NCBI GenBank assembly: GCA_022821875.1
Contig: JAJECV010000106.1
Location: 1-47,384, forward strand
DNA: 47,384 bases
Source of the DNA: Rhodothermales bacterium
GTDB lineage: Bacteria; Bacteroidota; Rhodothermia; Rhodothermales; Bin80
Direction: 5' to 3'
Shown: one piece after another, positions 1-8,214 of the stretch
How positions within the stretch are numbered: the first letter of the stretch is position 1
Layout of the letters: each line of letters begins with the position of its first letter
Notes under the pieces: model-generated
The model's database searches: none
The model's input: only the letters and a program-made list of their open reading frames with translations
What the model was told of the DNA's origin: nothing
Made by a program: the position numbers and the translations under genes

Positions 1-324
1 CAGAAAATTGGACAGCACGGGTTCGGATCTCGTTCCAGGAAAGACGCATCAGGTTACGGGGACTTTACGGTAAGTTACGGGATACACATGTAAATGTGCC
101 CTTGGGGCCGGGAAACATATCTCTCAGGTTCAGTATGCATCAAGGGGGGTGCATGTAGAATTTTCGAATTTCGATATGACTTGTCCATTAAGCATTCGAA
201 GTTAGCGGAATTGTACGAGCTGATGGGGGCAGCCCCCTTCATGCCGGTTCCGGTAGGACCTATCCACTCCTCGGACTCCAATAAACCCAATCCTTGATAT
301 AGCATGCACTGCTGATGGACTCAT
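1..324. other. Leading stretch without a recognised gene
   Basis: Two short open frames on opposite strands overlap each other almost exactly (75-305 minus and 94-297 plus), which is typical of chance frames. Neither translation resembles a family I know. I see no tRNA fold, no repeat and no clear terminator. The downstream gene (325-2025) runs towards this stretch, so it probably holds the 3' flank of that transcript. Confidence 0.5.
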
Positions 325-2025
325 TCAACCATTTGACGAATCTTGTGTTAGTATATCCTCAAATTGTGCATCAGAGATATTACCGCCACAGACCACCAGT
401 CCCACCTTTTTTCCATTGAGGCATGTTCGGTATTCCAGAAAACATGCAACGGTAACGGCGGCAGCCCCTTCAATTTTGATGCCATGTTCTCTGTAGATCA
501 ACCCGACCGCACTGCCAATTTCTTTTTCGGTCGCGGTGACCCAGTCATCCACCAGATCAATGCACAGGGGAAGAGTTACGGAAGCCGCCTCAATACCACC
601 GGCAGTACCATCGGAAAGTGTGGATTGCAGAGGTTGTTCAACGATCATGCCAGCCTCCACGGATTTCTGCATGATATTCGATCTTTCTGGTGAACATCCC
701 ACAATCGTGATATCTGGGATATGATTTTTCAGAGCAAGTGCAATGCCGCTGATGAGCCCGCCTCCCCCAACAGAGGCAAATAGATAGTCTATTGCCCCAA
801 TCTGTTCCAGCAGTTCTATGCCAATTGATCCCTGACCTGCGATGACTTGAAGATCATTGTAAGGAGAAATGAATACGTGTTCATTGTGCTCTGCGGTGTG
901 ACGAGCTTTCCGCTCTGCATCAATGCCGTCTTCCCCGTAGAAGACAAGGTTTACGTTATATTCGCGGAGAGAGTCCACTTTGTATTCTATGGTTGTGGAG
1001 GGCAAAAAGATAGTCCCATCCAGATCAAGTTCACGCAGAACCATAGACATGGCAAGACCATGATTTCCGGTTGATGCTCCGATGGCCATAGGTGGAGATT
1101 CTCCAAGTGACAAGAGTTTATTGAGTGCCCCGCGATACTTGAACGATCCAGTATGCTGCTCATTCTCAAGTTTTAGAAAAACTTCTGCCCCGCTACTTTT
1201 TTTCAGCATTTCCGATTGAATGACAGGGGTATGAACCACACGTCCTTTTAGTTTTACGGCGGCTTCCATCACGTGTCGATAGGCTCGCCAGTGAGGTGGT
1301 TTCGGATTCGTGGAATGAATGGGAACGTCTGTCGCATGATTCTTCAGGTATTCTTTTCTTATAGGCGGGGAGAAGCGCTCAATTGCGTATCTGAGTGCTG
1401 TTCTGGGCAGGTTTACGGCAGGGTCATTCAGGAATTTAATGAGTGCAGATTCATTACGCTTTCCTACTTCACGGAGCATCCAACCACTGGCTTTATGGAT
1501 CAGGTCATCCTGATCTCCCGAAAGGAGATCGGCCAGAGCAAGTGTGTCGATAAGTTGATCACGCTTAATGAAATAATAGGTGGACACCATTGCAATGCGG
1601 CGCTCCCACAGATTTTTGCTGCGGGCAAGTGTATACAATAAGGTTCGAGGGCGCTGGAAGAGGTAGGGACCTATGATCTTGTGACAGCTTGTATCTACCA
1701 GGTCCCAGTTGTTAATGAAGGATGTATATTTCAGATACGCCTGATAGACAGCATCTTCGTTGCCGTGCTGAAAAGAGTGAACGAGAAGGCAAAGTGCGAC
1801 GAACCGATCCTCATGGTAAGGGGATTGCAATAAGAGGGTCATTTCCTCAAGTGGAATATCTTTCCAGTATCGCGCAATTTTACGAAGTTCAGGCACCGGA
1901 ATACCGCGAAAAATGTCTCCCTCTCCGTATTCACCTGGGCCGGTTTTGAAAAAGCCCTGGCAATGTGCAGCCCGGACGGGATCTTCCCGTTCCTCCATCA
2001 GGGTTTGAATGTCTCTGGCAGTCAT
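325..2025 (-). CDS. AlkD-like DNA glycosylase fused to a threonine/serine dehydratase
   Basis: One uninterrupted 566-residue frame joins two enzymes. Residues 1-229 match the AlkD family of HEAT-repeat DNA glycosylases that remove alkylated bases: W107, D111 and W182 (in NNWDLVD and GWMLREVGK) sit where the AlkD base-sensing and catalytic residues are expected. Residues 245-566 are a full fold-type II PLP enzyme of the threonine dehydratase/serine racemase type, with the Schiff-base lysine K296 in GSFKYRGA and a glycine-rich phosphate loop SVGGGGLISG. It has no ACT domain, so it resembles the catabolic (TdcB) form. The linker of about 15 residues is rich in Pro and His. The start at 2025 is 66 bp from the thrS-like start on the other strand. 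The second half could be a dehydratase, a racemase or a related lyase. Fusing these two activities is unusual, and a gene fusion by deletion is possible. Confidence 0.85.
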   Translation of the reverse strand: MTARDIQTLMEEREDPVRAAHCQGFFKTGPGEYGEGDIFRGIPVPELRKIARYWKDIPLEEMTLLLQSPYHEDRFVALCLLVHSFQHGNEDAVYQAYLKYTSFINNWDLVDTSCHKIIGPYLFQRPRTLLYTLARSKNLWERRIAMVSTYYFIKRDQLIDTLALADLLSGDQDDLIHKASGWMLREVGKRNESALIKFLNDPAVNLPRTALRYAIERFSPPIRKEYLKNHATDVPIHSTNPKPPHWRAYRHVMEAAVKLKGRVVHTPVIQSEMLKKSSGAEVFLKLENEQHTGSFKYRGALNKLLSLGESPPMAIGASTGNHGLAMSMVLRELDLDGTIFLPSTTIEYKVDSLREYNVNLVFYGEDGIDAERKARHTAEHNEHVFISPYNDLQVIAGQGSIGIELLEQIGAIDYLFASVGGGGLISGIALALKNHIPDITIVGCSPERSNIMQKSVEAGMIVEQPLQSTLSDGTAGGIEAASVTLPLCIDLVDDWVTATEKEIGSAVGLIYREHGIKIEGAAAVTVACFLEYRTCLNGKKVGLVVCGGNISDAQFEDILTQDSSNG

Positions 2026-2066
2026 CCCGCGGGAGTATCTTGCCTGCGAGCGCGTGTCCCTCTTTT

Positions 2067-2098
2067 GGTCAGTAATAATTTATGTTCACGCATGATTG
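2067..2098. promoter_or_regulatory. Conserved divergent promoter core, copy 1
   Basis: These 32 bases are identical in both copies of the direct repeat (the other copy is at 6065-6096), while the flanking sequence has drifted. They lie between the divergent alkD and thrS starts and include the AT-rich block TAATAATTTA just before the thrS ATG. This conservation fits shared promoter or translation-initiation sequence. No transcription start can be placed from sequence alone. Confidence 0.45.
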
Positions 2099-2247
2099 GA
2101 GAACTCCACCTGGAGAAAACTGAAACATACATCCCGGAAGGGTACGATCCGGCTCGCTACAAAATACGCCACTTGGCCGCACATATTATGGCACAGGCCG
2201 TCGTGGAACGTTTTTCCGATGCAGAGTCGACCATTGTCCCCCAATGA
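2092..2247 (+). pseudogene. Truncated second copy of the thrS 5' end
   Basis: The frame encodes 51 residues that match the first ~50 residues of the full threonyl-tRNA synthetase at 6090-7901, including the HxxxH editing-site motif (HLAAH). A two-base loss near 2238 shifts the frame and brings in the TGA at 2245-2247. Nothing of the catalytic core follows, because the decarboxylase 3' end begins at 2315. It cannot make a working synthetase. It is a by-product of the duplication described for the flanking repeats. Confidence 0.88.
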
Positions 2248-2314
2248 AGAATTCTAAGTGTCATCAAGAGAAAAAGTTGTGTCGCTAGACAATCGCTAGT
2301 TGCCGATTGGGAAT

Positions 2315-3778
2315 TCAGGATGGAGACACGTCTTGAACCAAACCCTCCATTCCGAATTTTGAGATGGTGTCTAATGTCTCGTGCACTTCGTACCAAGTCG
2401 TTGTATAGTTGATGACACACATCCTGAGCGCTAACATTCCACTTAGACGTGTCGATGATATGAACGCATGGTCTTCCCAGAAGACTCGAGCGAGTACGGT
2501 TTTGTTGATGGCTTCCAACATATCCTCGTTAAGATCAGTGTTACCGGGATTGACTCGGAAGCATGCAATTCCCAGTGCGACAGGTGCCAACATCTCTAAG
2601 ACAGTACTCTCCTCAACATACTCCTCAATTTTACGTGCGAGCATGATCCCGTTCGACTGGGCACGCCGGAATGCGGCCATACCGAAGGTTTGAACAGACA
2701 TCCAGATCTTTAATGCCCTGACGGAGCGGCTAAGCTGCAAACCTCTATCCGAAAAATTTGGATGGCCAGCTCCCCAGATTGTATCCTGAAGAATGTCGCA
2801 TTTTCCGATAAATGCCTGCTCAAGGGTACGTACATCCTTCACCATCAGACCTCCCACTTCATAAGGCTGGAAGAACCACTTATGTGCGTCCAGGACAATT
2901 GAATCTGCACGTTCAATTCCACGCAGGATAGTCCTACCTTCCTCGGTCACCATGACAAATCCCCCATGAGCGGCATCAACATGAAGCCATAGATCCTGCG
3001 CCTCGCAATAGTCCGCCATCGTTTCCAGCGGATCAACAGCTCCGCAGCTGGATGTCCCAGCGTTCGCACATACCGCAATGGGACTGAATCCGGCGGCTCT
3101 ATCTTCGGTCACAGTCTCAGCAAGCGCATCCACATCCATACGGAAATGCCCGTCGGTCGGAATCATACGAATACAGTCTGGACGAAGCCCCATAATCCTG
3201 GCCGCTTTAGTGAGCGCACTGTGGCTTTGGTCACTCATATACAGAGTGCCCCGTTCTGGATTGCCCGCAGCCTCCCGCGCCGCAACAAGACCATTTAGAT
3301 TTGCCGCCGATCCCCCACTTGTTAAGACCCCTCCCGCATCTTCTGGATAGCCAATCCAGCGCCGAAACCAATCAATCACGACAAGTTCTAGCTGGCTCGG
3401 ACCACTCGAAATCAGCCAGGAACTCTGGTTGATGTTAAATCCGGCAACCATGAAGTCAGCCAAAACTCCAGGCCAAGTGGGCTGGGAAGGGATAAATCCG
3501 AAACACCGCGGATGGTCTAAGCGCAGTGCGGCAGGGAGTATTTCATGTGCGGCTTCCTTGATCACCTGCAAAGCCGAACGGCTCTCCTCGGGCGGAGGTT
3601 TCATCAGTTGATCCTCAAGATCTCGCCGGAACTCTCCCGCCCAAGCACTTTCTCCGGGCAAATTCTTAATACGCTGCACGATCAACTCTGCCGTTTGGCG
3701 TGCAAGGGTCAACATCTGTTCCGGCGACATCTGGAGATCATTTCCGACTCCATCATTACCATCTGTTATTTTGTCCAT
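2315..3778 (-). CDS. PLP-dependent group II amino-acid decarboxylase
   Basis: The 487-residue product belongs to the aromatic-L-amino-acid/glutamate decarboxylase family (fold type I PLP enzymes), which turns an amino acid into an amine and CO2. The Schiff-base lysine is K300 in LDAHKWFF, and D268 in HVDAAHGG is the residue that pairs with the PLP ring nitrogen; both are where aromatic decarboxylases have them. TSGGSAANL binds the phosphate. I chose the ATG at 3778 because AAGGA lies a few bases upstream; an in-frame ATG at 3799 lacks this. The gene diverges from an aldehyde dehydrogenase across a ~480-bp gap. The substrate (Trp, Tyr, Phe, DOPA, Glu or Asp) cannot be read from the sequence; overall length and motifs favour an aromatic substrate. 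Confidence 0.9.
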   Translation of the reverse strand: MDKITDGNDGVGNDLQMSPEQMLTLARQTAELIVQRIKNLPGESAWAGEFRRDLEDQLMKPPPEESRSALQVIKEAAHEILPAALRLDHPRCFGFIPSQPTWPGVLADFMVAGFNINQSSWLISSGPSQLELVVIDWFRRWIGYPEDAGGVLTSGGSAANLNGLVAAREAAGNPERGTLYMSDQSHSALTKAARIMGLRPDCIRMIPTDGHFRMDVDALAETVTEDRAAGFSPIAVCANAGTSSCGAVDPLETMADYCEAQDLWLHVDAAHGGFVMVTEEGRTILRGIERADSIVLDAHKWFFQPYEVGGLMVKDVRTLEQAFIGKCDILQDTIWGAGHPNFSDRGLQLSRSVRALKIWMSVQTFGMAAFRRAQSNGIMLARKIEEYVEESTVLEMLAPVALGIACFRVNPGNTDLNEDMLEAINKTVLARVFWEDHAFISSTRLSGMLALRMCVINYTTTWYEVHETLDTISKFGMEGLVQDVSPS

Positions 3779-4255
3779 TGAATATCCTTTCAGGCACAAA
3801 AATCAATTGTGCTGGATTTTAAAATGCAGGTACAGATATAAAAGTAGGGAAATTTATACTTGTGCACCCCAAACTTTCAAGTTCTGTTGGCGCTGTCTGT
3901 AGATTTTTGCGTTACCCCGTAGACGAAAGCGGATGTCACGTGCTGACATGTCCTTGAATCTGCCCCCGTCTTTGAATCACAATCCCTTGCGGAATCGCCT
4001 CAATGGAGGTGTATTTTGGGGATTTTGAGTGAATAGGGCTATACTCCCAAACTCCAACTAACAATGGGTATCTCCAAAACAGGATAGATCAATATTCAAT
4101 TTTTGGTATGTGCATGTTTGACAAGTCATGACGAGCACCCTGCTGTGGGTACACAGGTATGTAGTTTTCCAAAAATACAATAAACAACTGCCCCGGCATT
4201 ATATTGTAACTCCGTCACAAAATATTGATACAGGAAACCCTGAATAAGCGTACCG
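3779..4255. promoter_or_regulatory. Divergent intergenic region, decarboxylase/aldehyde dehydrogenase
   Basis: The 477 bp between two divergent starts must hold both promoters. It is more AT-rich than the coding sequence, especially around 3820-3860 and 4080-4110. The only long frame in it, on the minus strand at 4126-4332, overlaps the aldehyde dehydrogenase start and looks like chance. I found no clear operator palindrome. Confidence 0.5.
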
Positions 4256-5677
4256 ATGAAACCATTCCATCTCATCATCAATGGCAGGAAGGTCCCTACC
4301 GGACGATGCTTTGATGTATTGAATCCCGCCAATGAAGAAGTAGCCGGACTTGCATCACTGGCACGAAAGAAAGATCTGGACGATGCCGTGCGAGCTGCTC
4401 AGATGGCGTTCGAAAAATGGCGCGAAGTGCCCGAATCGCAAAGACAGACAGCATGTCTGAAAATTGCATCGAAAATTGAGGAAAATGCCGAAGAGCTTGC
4501 CCGTATCCTGACCGCTGAGCAGGGTAAGCCCCTAAATGGTCTTGGCTCACGCTGGGAAGTCGGTGGCGCGGTAGCCTGGACCCGTTATACGGCCGGCCTT
4601 TCCCTTCCAGTGAAAGTTCTTCAGGACAATGATGAAGGCAGGGTTGAGCTTTACCGCAAGCCAATCGGTGTCGTGGGCTCAATTACGCCCTGGAATTTTC
4701 CGGTCATGATTGCGGTCTGGCATATCGTTCCTGCTGTTCTCTCGGGTAACACGGTAGTAATCAAGCCTTCGCCCTTTACGCCCCTGTCAACGCTGCGCCT
4801 GGTTGAGTTCATGAATCAGGTACTGCCAGAGGGCGTGGTCAATTGCATCGCAGGGAAGGACAGATTGGGTGCCGCAATGGCGGCGCATGAAGGGATCGGC
4901 AAAATTGTGTTCACCGGTTCCTGCGCAACGGGCCGGAAGATCATGGCGAACTCAGCGGAAACCATGAAGCGACTGACTCTTGAACTCGGTGGAAACGATG
5001 CCGGAATTGTTCTTCCAGATGTCGACCCAAAGCAGATTGCCGAAGGGCTTTTCTGGGGCGCATTCATCAATAGCGGGCAAACCTGTGCGGCGTTGAAGCG
5101 TCTCTATGTTCACGATGATGTGTACGACGCGGTCTGCGGTGAATTAGTTGATTTCGCCCGAAAGATGAAGATTGGTGAGGGTACGAACGAAGATGTTGTC
5201 TTAGGACCGATTCAGAACCGCAAGCAGTACGGTATCGTATCCGATCTGGTGCAGGACGCGAAATCCAGAGGACATGTGCTGTTAGGGGGAGATCCTGGAG
5301 AAATACGGAAGGAAATGCATGGGAAGGGATATTTTTATCCGCTCACGATCATAGCTGACTTGGAAAACGGAGATCCTCTAGTCGACGAGGAACAGTTCGG
5401 ACCCGTTTTGCCGATTATCCGCTATCATCAAACCAGAGAGGCAATCAGGAAAGCAAATGACAATCCAAATGGTCTGGGAGGTTCGGTCTGGAGCCGAGAC
5501 ATAGAAAATGCGAAGAGAATAGCGAATCAAATGGAATGCGGCTCGGTTTGGATAAACAAGCACGGAATGATCCAGCCCAACGCTCCCTTCGGCGGGGTAA
5601 AACGCTCGGGTTTCGGGGTCGAATTCGCAGAGGAAGGCCTGAAAGAGTACACGGATATTCAGGTTATCTTCTCCTGA
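4256..5677 (+). CDS. NAD(P)-dependent aldehyde dehydrogenase
   Basis: The 473-residue protein is a complete member of the aldehyde dehydrogenase superfamily, oxidising an aldehyde to a carboxylate. Visible motifs are the cofactor loop TPWNFP, KPSPFTPL, FTGSCATG, the general base E243 in LELGGNDAG, the nucleophile C277 in NSGQTCAA (34 residues later, the normal spacing), EEQFGP and PFGGVKRSG. Length and motifs fit succinate-semialdehyde, aminobutyraldehyde or phenylacetaldehyde-type enzymes. The gene diverges from a PLP decarboxylase, suggesting a route amino acid to amine to aldehyde to acid, although the amine-oxidising step is not encoded nearby. Both genes lie between the two copies of a direct repeat, so they probably arrived together. 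Confidence 0.93.
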   Translation: MKPFHLIINGRKVPTGRCFDVLNPANEEVAGLASLARKKDLDDAVRAAQMAFEKWREVPESQRQTACLKIASKIEENAEELARILTAEQGKPLNGLGSRWEVGGAVAWTRYTAGLSLPVKVLQDNDEGRVELYRKPIGVVGSITPWNFPVMIAVWHIVPAVLSGNTVVIKPSPFTPLSTLRLVEFMNQVLPEGVVNCIAGKDRLGAAMAAHEGIGKIVFTGSCATGRKIMANSAETMKRLTLELGGNDAGIVLPDVDPKQIAEGLFWGAFINSGQTCAALKRLYVHDDVYDAVCGELVDFARKMKIGEGTNEDVVLGPIQNRKQYGIVSDLVQDAKSRGHVLLGGDPGEIRKEMHGKGYFYPLTIIADLENGDPLVDEEQFGPVLPIIRYHQTREAIRKANDNPNGLGGSVWSRDIENAKRIANQMECGSVWINKHGMIQPNAPFGGVKRSGFGVEFAEEGLKEYTDIQVIFS

Positions 5678-5818
5678 AGTGTTGCGACATGGCGATCTTT
5701 GCCGCACATGGTAACGAAGCGACCTCCCATGCCATTTTTTGAGACTCTGATTCTCCAAAAAAGTATCCGGTTGCTGGGGTATCGTACCCTGAAAAAACAA
5801 AAAAAGGGAAATGGAGTC

Positions 5819-6023
5819 GTAATAAGAGTGTCATTTCCTTAAGTGGGGCATCTTTCCGGCATTGCGCAATTTTGCGAAGTTCAGGTAACGTAGTACCGTA
5901 GTACCACGAAAAATGCCTCTCTCTCCGTATTCGCTTGGACGGTTTTGAAAAAGCCAGACTGTGTGCAGCCCGAACGGGATCTCTGTGGCCCTCCATCGGG
6001 GTTTGAATGTCTCTTGCAGTCAT
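5819..6023 (-). pseudogene. Truncated second copy of the alkD 5' end
   Basis: The minus-strand frame from 6023 starts with MTARDIQT and follows the first ~65 residues of the AlkD fusion protein (DPVRAAH, PELRKIA, EMTLLL), then loses similarity at about 5819. The frame runs on to 5664 through unrelated sequence and over the end of the aldehyde dehydrogenase gene. Without the rest of the HEAT repeats it cannot be an active glycosylase. The start may still be transcribed from the shared divergent promoter. Confidence 0.85.
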
Positions 6024-6064
6024 TCCGCGGGAACACCTTGGCCTCGAACGCGTGTTCCCCTGCT

Positions 6065-6096
6065 GGTCAGTAATAATTTATGTTCACGCATGATTG
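6065..6096. promoter_or_regulatory. Conserved divergent promoter core, copy 2
   Basis: This 32-base block is identical to 2067-2098 and precedes the intact thrS start at 6090. It has no purine-rich Shine-Dalgarno sequence; the AT-rich leader is in keeping with Bacteroidota-like initiation. Confidence 0.45.
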
Positions 6097-7901
6097 AAGA
6101 ACTCCTGGAGCAAGCTGAAACGTACATCCCGGAAGGGTACGATCCGGCCCTCTACAAAATACGCCATTCGGCCGCACATATTATGGCACAGGCCGTTGTG
6201 GAGCGTTTTCCTGATGCAAAGCCGACCATTGGGCCGCCGATTGAAGATCGGTTCTATTACGACTTCGAGATGGCGCGTCCGCCGCACGAAGAAGATCTGG
6301 TCTGGATAGAGGAACGGATGCGGGCAATCATCAAGGGGCGTCATCGTTTTGAGATCCGTGAGGTAACGTTGGAAGAGGCCTACAAACTCTTTGAGGACAA
6401 CCCCTATAAGGTGGAGTTGATTGAGGAACTGGCCGCCAAGAATGGGGATACGCGGCTGACCGTCTATCAGCAGGATTCTTTTGTTGATCTCTGCCGGGGG
6501 CCTCATATTCCTCATACGGGATACCTTAAGCCGAATGGTATTAAGCTTCTCTCCGTTGCAGGTGCTTATTGGCGCGGGGATGCTGAGCGTGTGCAACTTA
6601 CACGGATTTATGGGACGGCATGGAAAAACCGGACACAATTGGATGCATACCTGGAGCGCCTGGAGCAGGCCCGTGCCAGAGATCACCGGGTATTAGGAAA
6701 AAAATTGGAACTGTTCATGTTGAGCGAAGAGGTTGGACCAGGACTTCCGCTCTGGCTTCCGGCAGGGGCCACCCTTCGTGAGACATTGGTAAATTTTCTA
6801 CGCGAAGAGCAGACTCGGCGCGGTTATGAGCCGGTCCTTACCCCGCATATCGGCCATCTTGATCTTTATCGGACGAGTGGACACTATCCCTATTATAGCG
6901 AAAATCAATTTCCGCCGATGAGTTCACACGGGATGGATGGCTATCTGCTCAAGCCCATGAATTGTCCACATCATATCCTTATCTACGCACATAAGCGGCG
7001 CAGTTATCGGGAGTTACCGGTGCGCCTAGCGGAATTCGGACAGGTATATCGATATGAGCAGACGGGAGAACTCGGCGGTTTGACACGTGTCCGCGGTTTT
7101 ACGGTTGATGATGCACATATTTTTTGCAGGCATGACCAGGTGGGAGAAGAGATCCAGGATTCTGTGGATCTTGCTATTCGTGTTCTGCGTGCATTGGATT
7201 TTAAAGAATTTAGTGTACAGTTGTCCCTGCGTGATCCGGATGATCATGAGAAATATACCGGTTCAGAAGACAACTGGAATGAGGCGGAGGATGCCATGCG
7301 TAAAGTTGTGCATGGAATGAATTTTGAAGTACACGAGGAGTTAGGCGAAGCGGCATTTTATGGGCCGAAGATTGATTTTATGGTTCACGATGCGCTTGGT
7401 CGGCAGTGGCAGTTGGGGACGGTCCAACTGGATTATAACCTGCCGGAGCGCTTTGATCTCTGGTACACAGGAACAGATGATGAGCGCCACCGGCCAGCGA
7501 TGATACATCGGGCAATTTTTGGATCACTGGAACGCTTTATTGGAGTCTTGATCGAGCATTGTGCAGGGGTATTCCCGATGTGGCTGGCCCCTGAGCAAGT
7601 TCGTGTACTGTCTATCTCTGACCGCACGGAGGACTATGCCAAAGAAGTCCATAGCAGGCTTAAGTCCGAGGGGCTGCGAACGACGCTGGATGTTCGAGGT
7701 GAAAAAATCGGATACAAGATTCGGGAGGCGGAGATGTTCAAGGTGCCCTACATGGTGGTCCTTGGCACTCGTGAGGCGGAGCAGGATGTGATTTCGGTGC
7801 GTGCCCGCACCAATAAGAACCTAGGTGGAATGACACTGGCGGCTTTTCTGGACCTAATTCACGGAGAGCGCAGCCCCGACATGAGCGGTGACCTTGACTG
7901 A
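6090..7901 (+). CDS. thrS: Threonyl-tRNA synthetase lacking the TGS domain
   Basis: ThrRS charges tRNA-Thr with threonine. The 603-residue product starts about 25 residues before the editing-domain motif HxxxH (H26, H30) and therefore lacks the ~60-residue TGS domain found at the N-terminus of most bacterial enzymes. The editing site is otherwise kept (LCRGPH). The class II core follows: MNCPHH with the zinc Cys, motif 2 around RYEQTGELGG, the zinc His in DDAHIF, and MIHRAIFGSLERF with the third ligand and motif 3. The C-terminal anticodon-binding domain is complete. An upstream in-frame start at 5961 would add 43 residues read from the alkD remnant, not a TGS domain, so I reject it. A broken copy of the 5' end lies at 2092-2247. 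Confidence 0.95.
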   Translation: MIEELLEQAETYIPEGYDPALYKIRHSAAHIMAQAVVERFPDAKPTIGPPIEDRFYYDFEMARPPHEEDLVWIEERMRAIIKGRHRFEIREVTLEEAYKLFEDNPYKVELIEELAAKNGDTRLTVYQQDSFVDLCRGPHIPHTGYLKPNGIKLLSVAGAYWRGDAERVQLTRIYGTAWKNRTQLDAYLERLEQARARDHRVLGKKLELFMLSEEVGPGLPLWLPAGATLRETLVNFLREEQTRRGYEPVLTPHIGHLDLYRTSGHYPYYSENQFPPMSSHGMDGYLLKPMNCPHHILIYAHKRRSYRELPVRLAEFGQVYRYEQTGELGGLTRVRGFTVDDAHIFCRHDQVGEEIQDSVDLAIRVLRALDFKEFSVQLSLRDPDDHEKYTGSEDNWNEAEDAMRKVVHGMNFEVHEELGEAAFYGPKIDFMVHDALGRQWQLGTVQLDYNLPERFDLWYTGTDDERHRPAMIHRAIFGSLERFIGVLIEHCAGVFPMWLAPEQVRVLSISDRTEDYAKEVHSRLKSEGLRTTLDVRGEKIGYKIREAEMFKVPYMVVLGTREAEQDVISVRARTNKNLGGMTLAAFLDLIHGERSPDMSGDLD

Positions 7902-8214
7902 TTTACGGTTTAATGGATAGAGATTGTACAAGTCCAGCGACAACTAAGTCAAGTATAGTGTGCAACATCCTGTCTAACAGCCTGTGGATAAAGCGAACAG
8001 CAGGTAACTTCCACAAAATCTACGCTTTACCCAAACCCTAACATAGCAGTCGCATCAACTCACTCCACAATAGTGTCCACTTCCAGATGGGATAACTCTA
8101 ACCGCTACGATGTGTATCGGAGATATTTGATCGGGAATCACATACCACAACTGGAGCATACGGTTTACTTGCGACACTTCCAGGCCAGTGATAAGGCTCA
8201 ATCCAATTGAGGTG
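7902..8214. other. Convergent intergenic region, thrS / PIN gene
   Basis: These 313 bp separate the 3' ends of thrS and the PIN-domain gene. A 6-bp inverted repeat with a 3-base loop (CTCAAT/ATTGAG, 8197-8211) lies just past the PIN stop but has no T-run, so terminator function is doubtful. One perfect DnaA-box-like 9-mer, TGTGGATAA, is at 7983-7991; a single copy means little. I see no gene. Confidence 0.5.

Larger units (their letters stand above)
1829..2250. repeat. Direct repeat, copy 1 (alkD-thrS junction)
   Basis: This stretch aligns with 5819-6247 in the same orientation at roughly 85 % identity by eye, with a few small indels. It covers the first ~65 codons of the AlkD fusion gene, the divergent intergenic region and the first ~50 codons of a thrS-like frame. 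In this copy the alkD side is intact and the thrS side is broken. The two copies bracket the decarboxylase and aldehyde dehydrogenase genes. Confidence 0.9.
5819..6247. repeat. Direct repeat, copy 2 (alkD-thrS junction)
   Basis: This is the partner of 1829-2250. In this copy the thrS side is intact and the alkD side is broken. Homology on the left begins abruptly near 5819, just after an A-rich tract, and continues through the thrS 5' end. The alkD side here contains a small internal duplication of GTAGTACC near 5890-5905, absent from copy 1. Confidence 0.9.

Noticed and set aside
5777..5789. Short perfect hairpin GGGTA-TCG-TACCC after the aldehyde dehydrogenase gene
   Set aside because: It is followed by A-runs rather than T-runs on the plus strand, and the stem is only 5 bp; not a convincing terminator.
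7983..7991. Perfect DnaA-box-like 9-mer TGTGGATAA in the thrS/PIN gap
   Set aside because: A single copy without a cluster, without AT-rich unwinding DNA and without dnaA/dnaN nearby is expected by chance.
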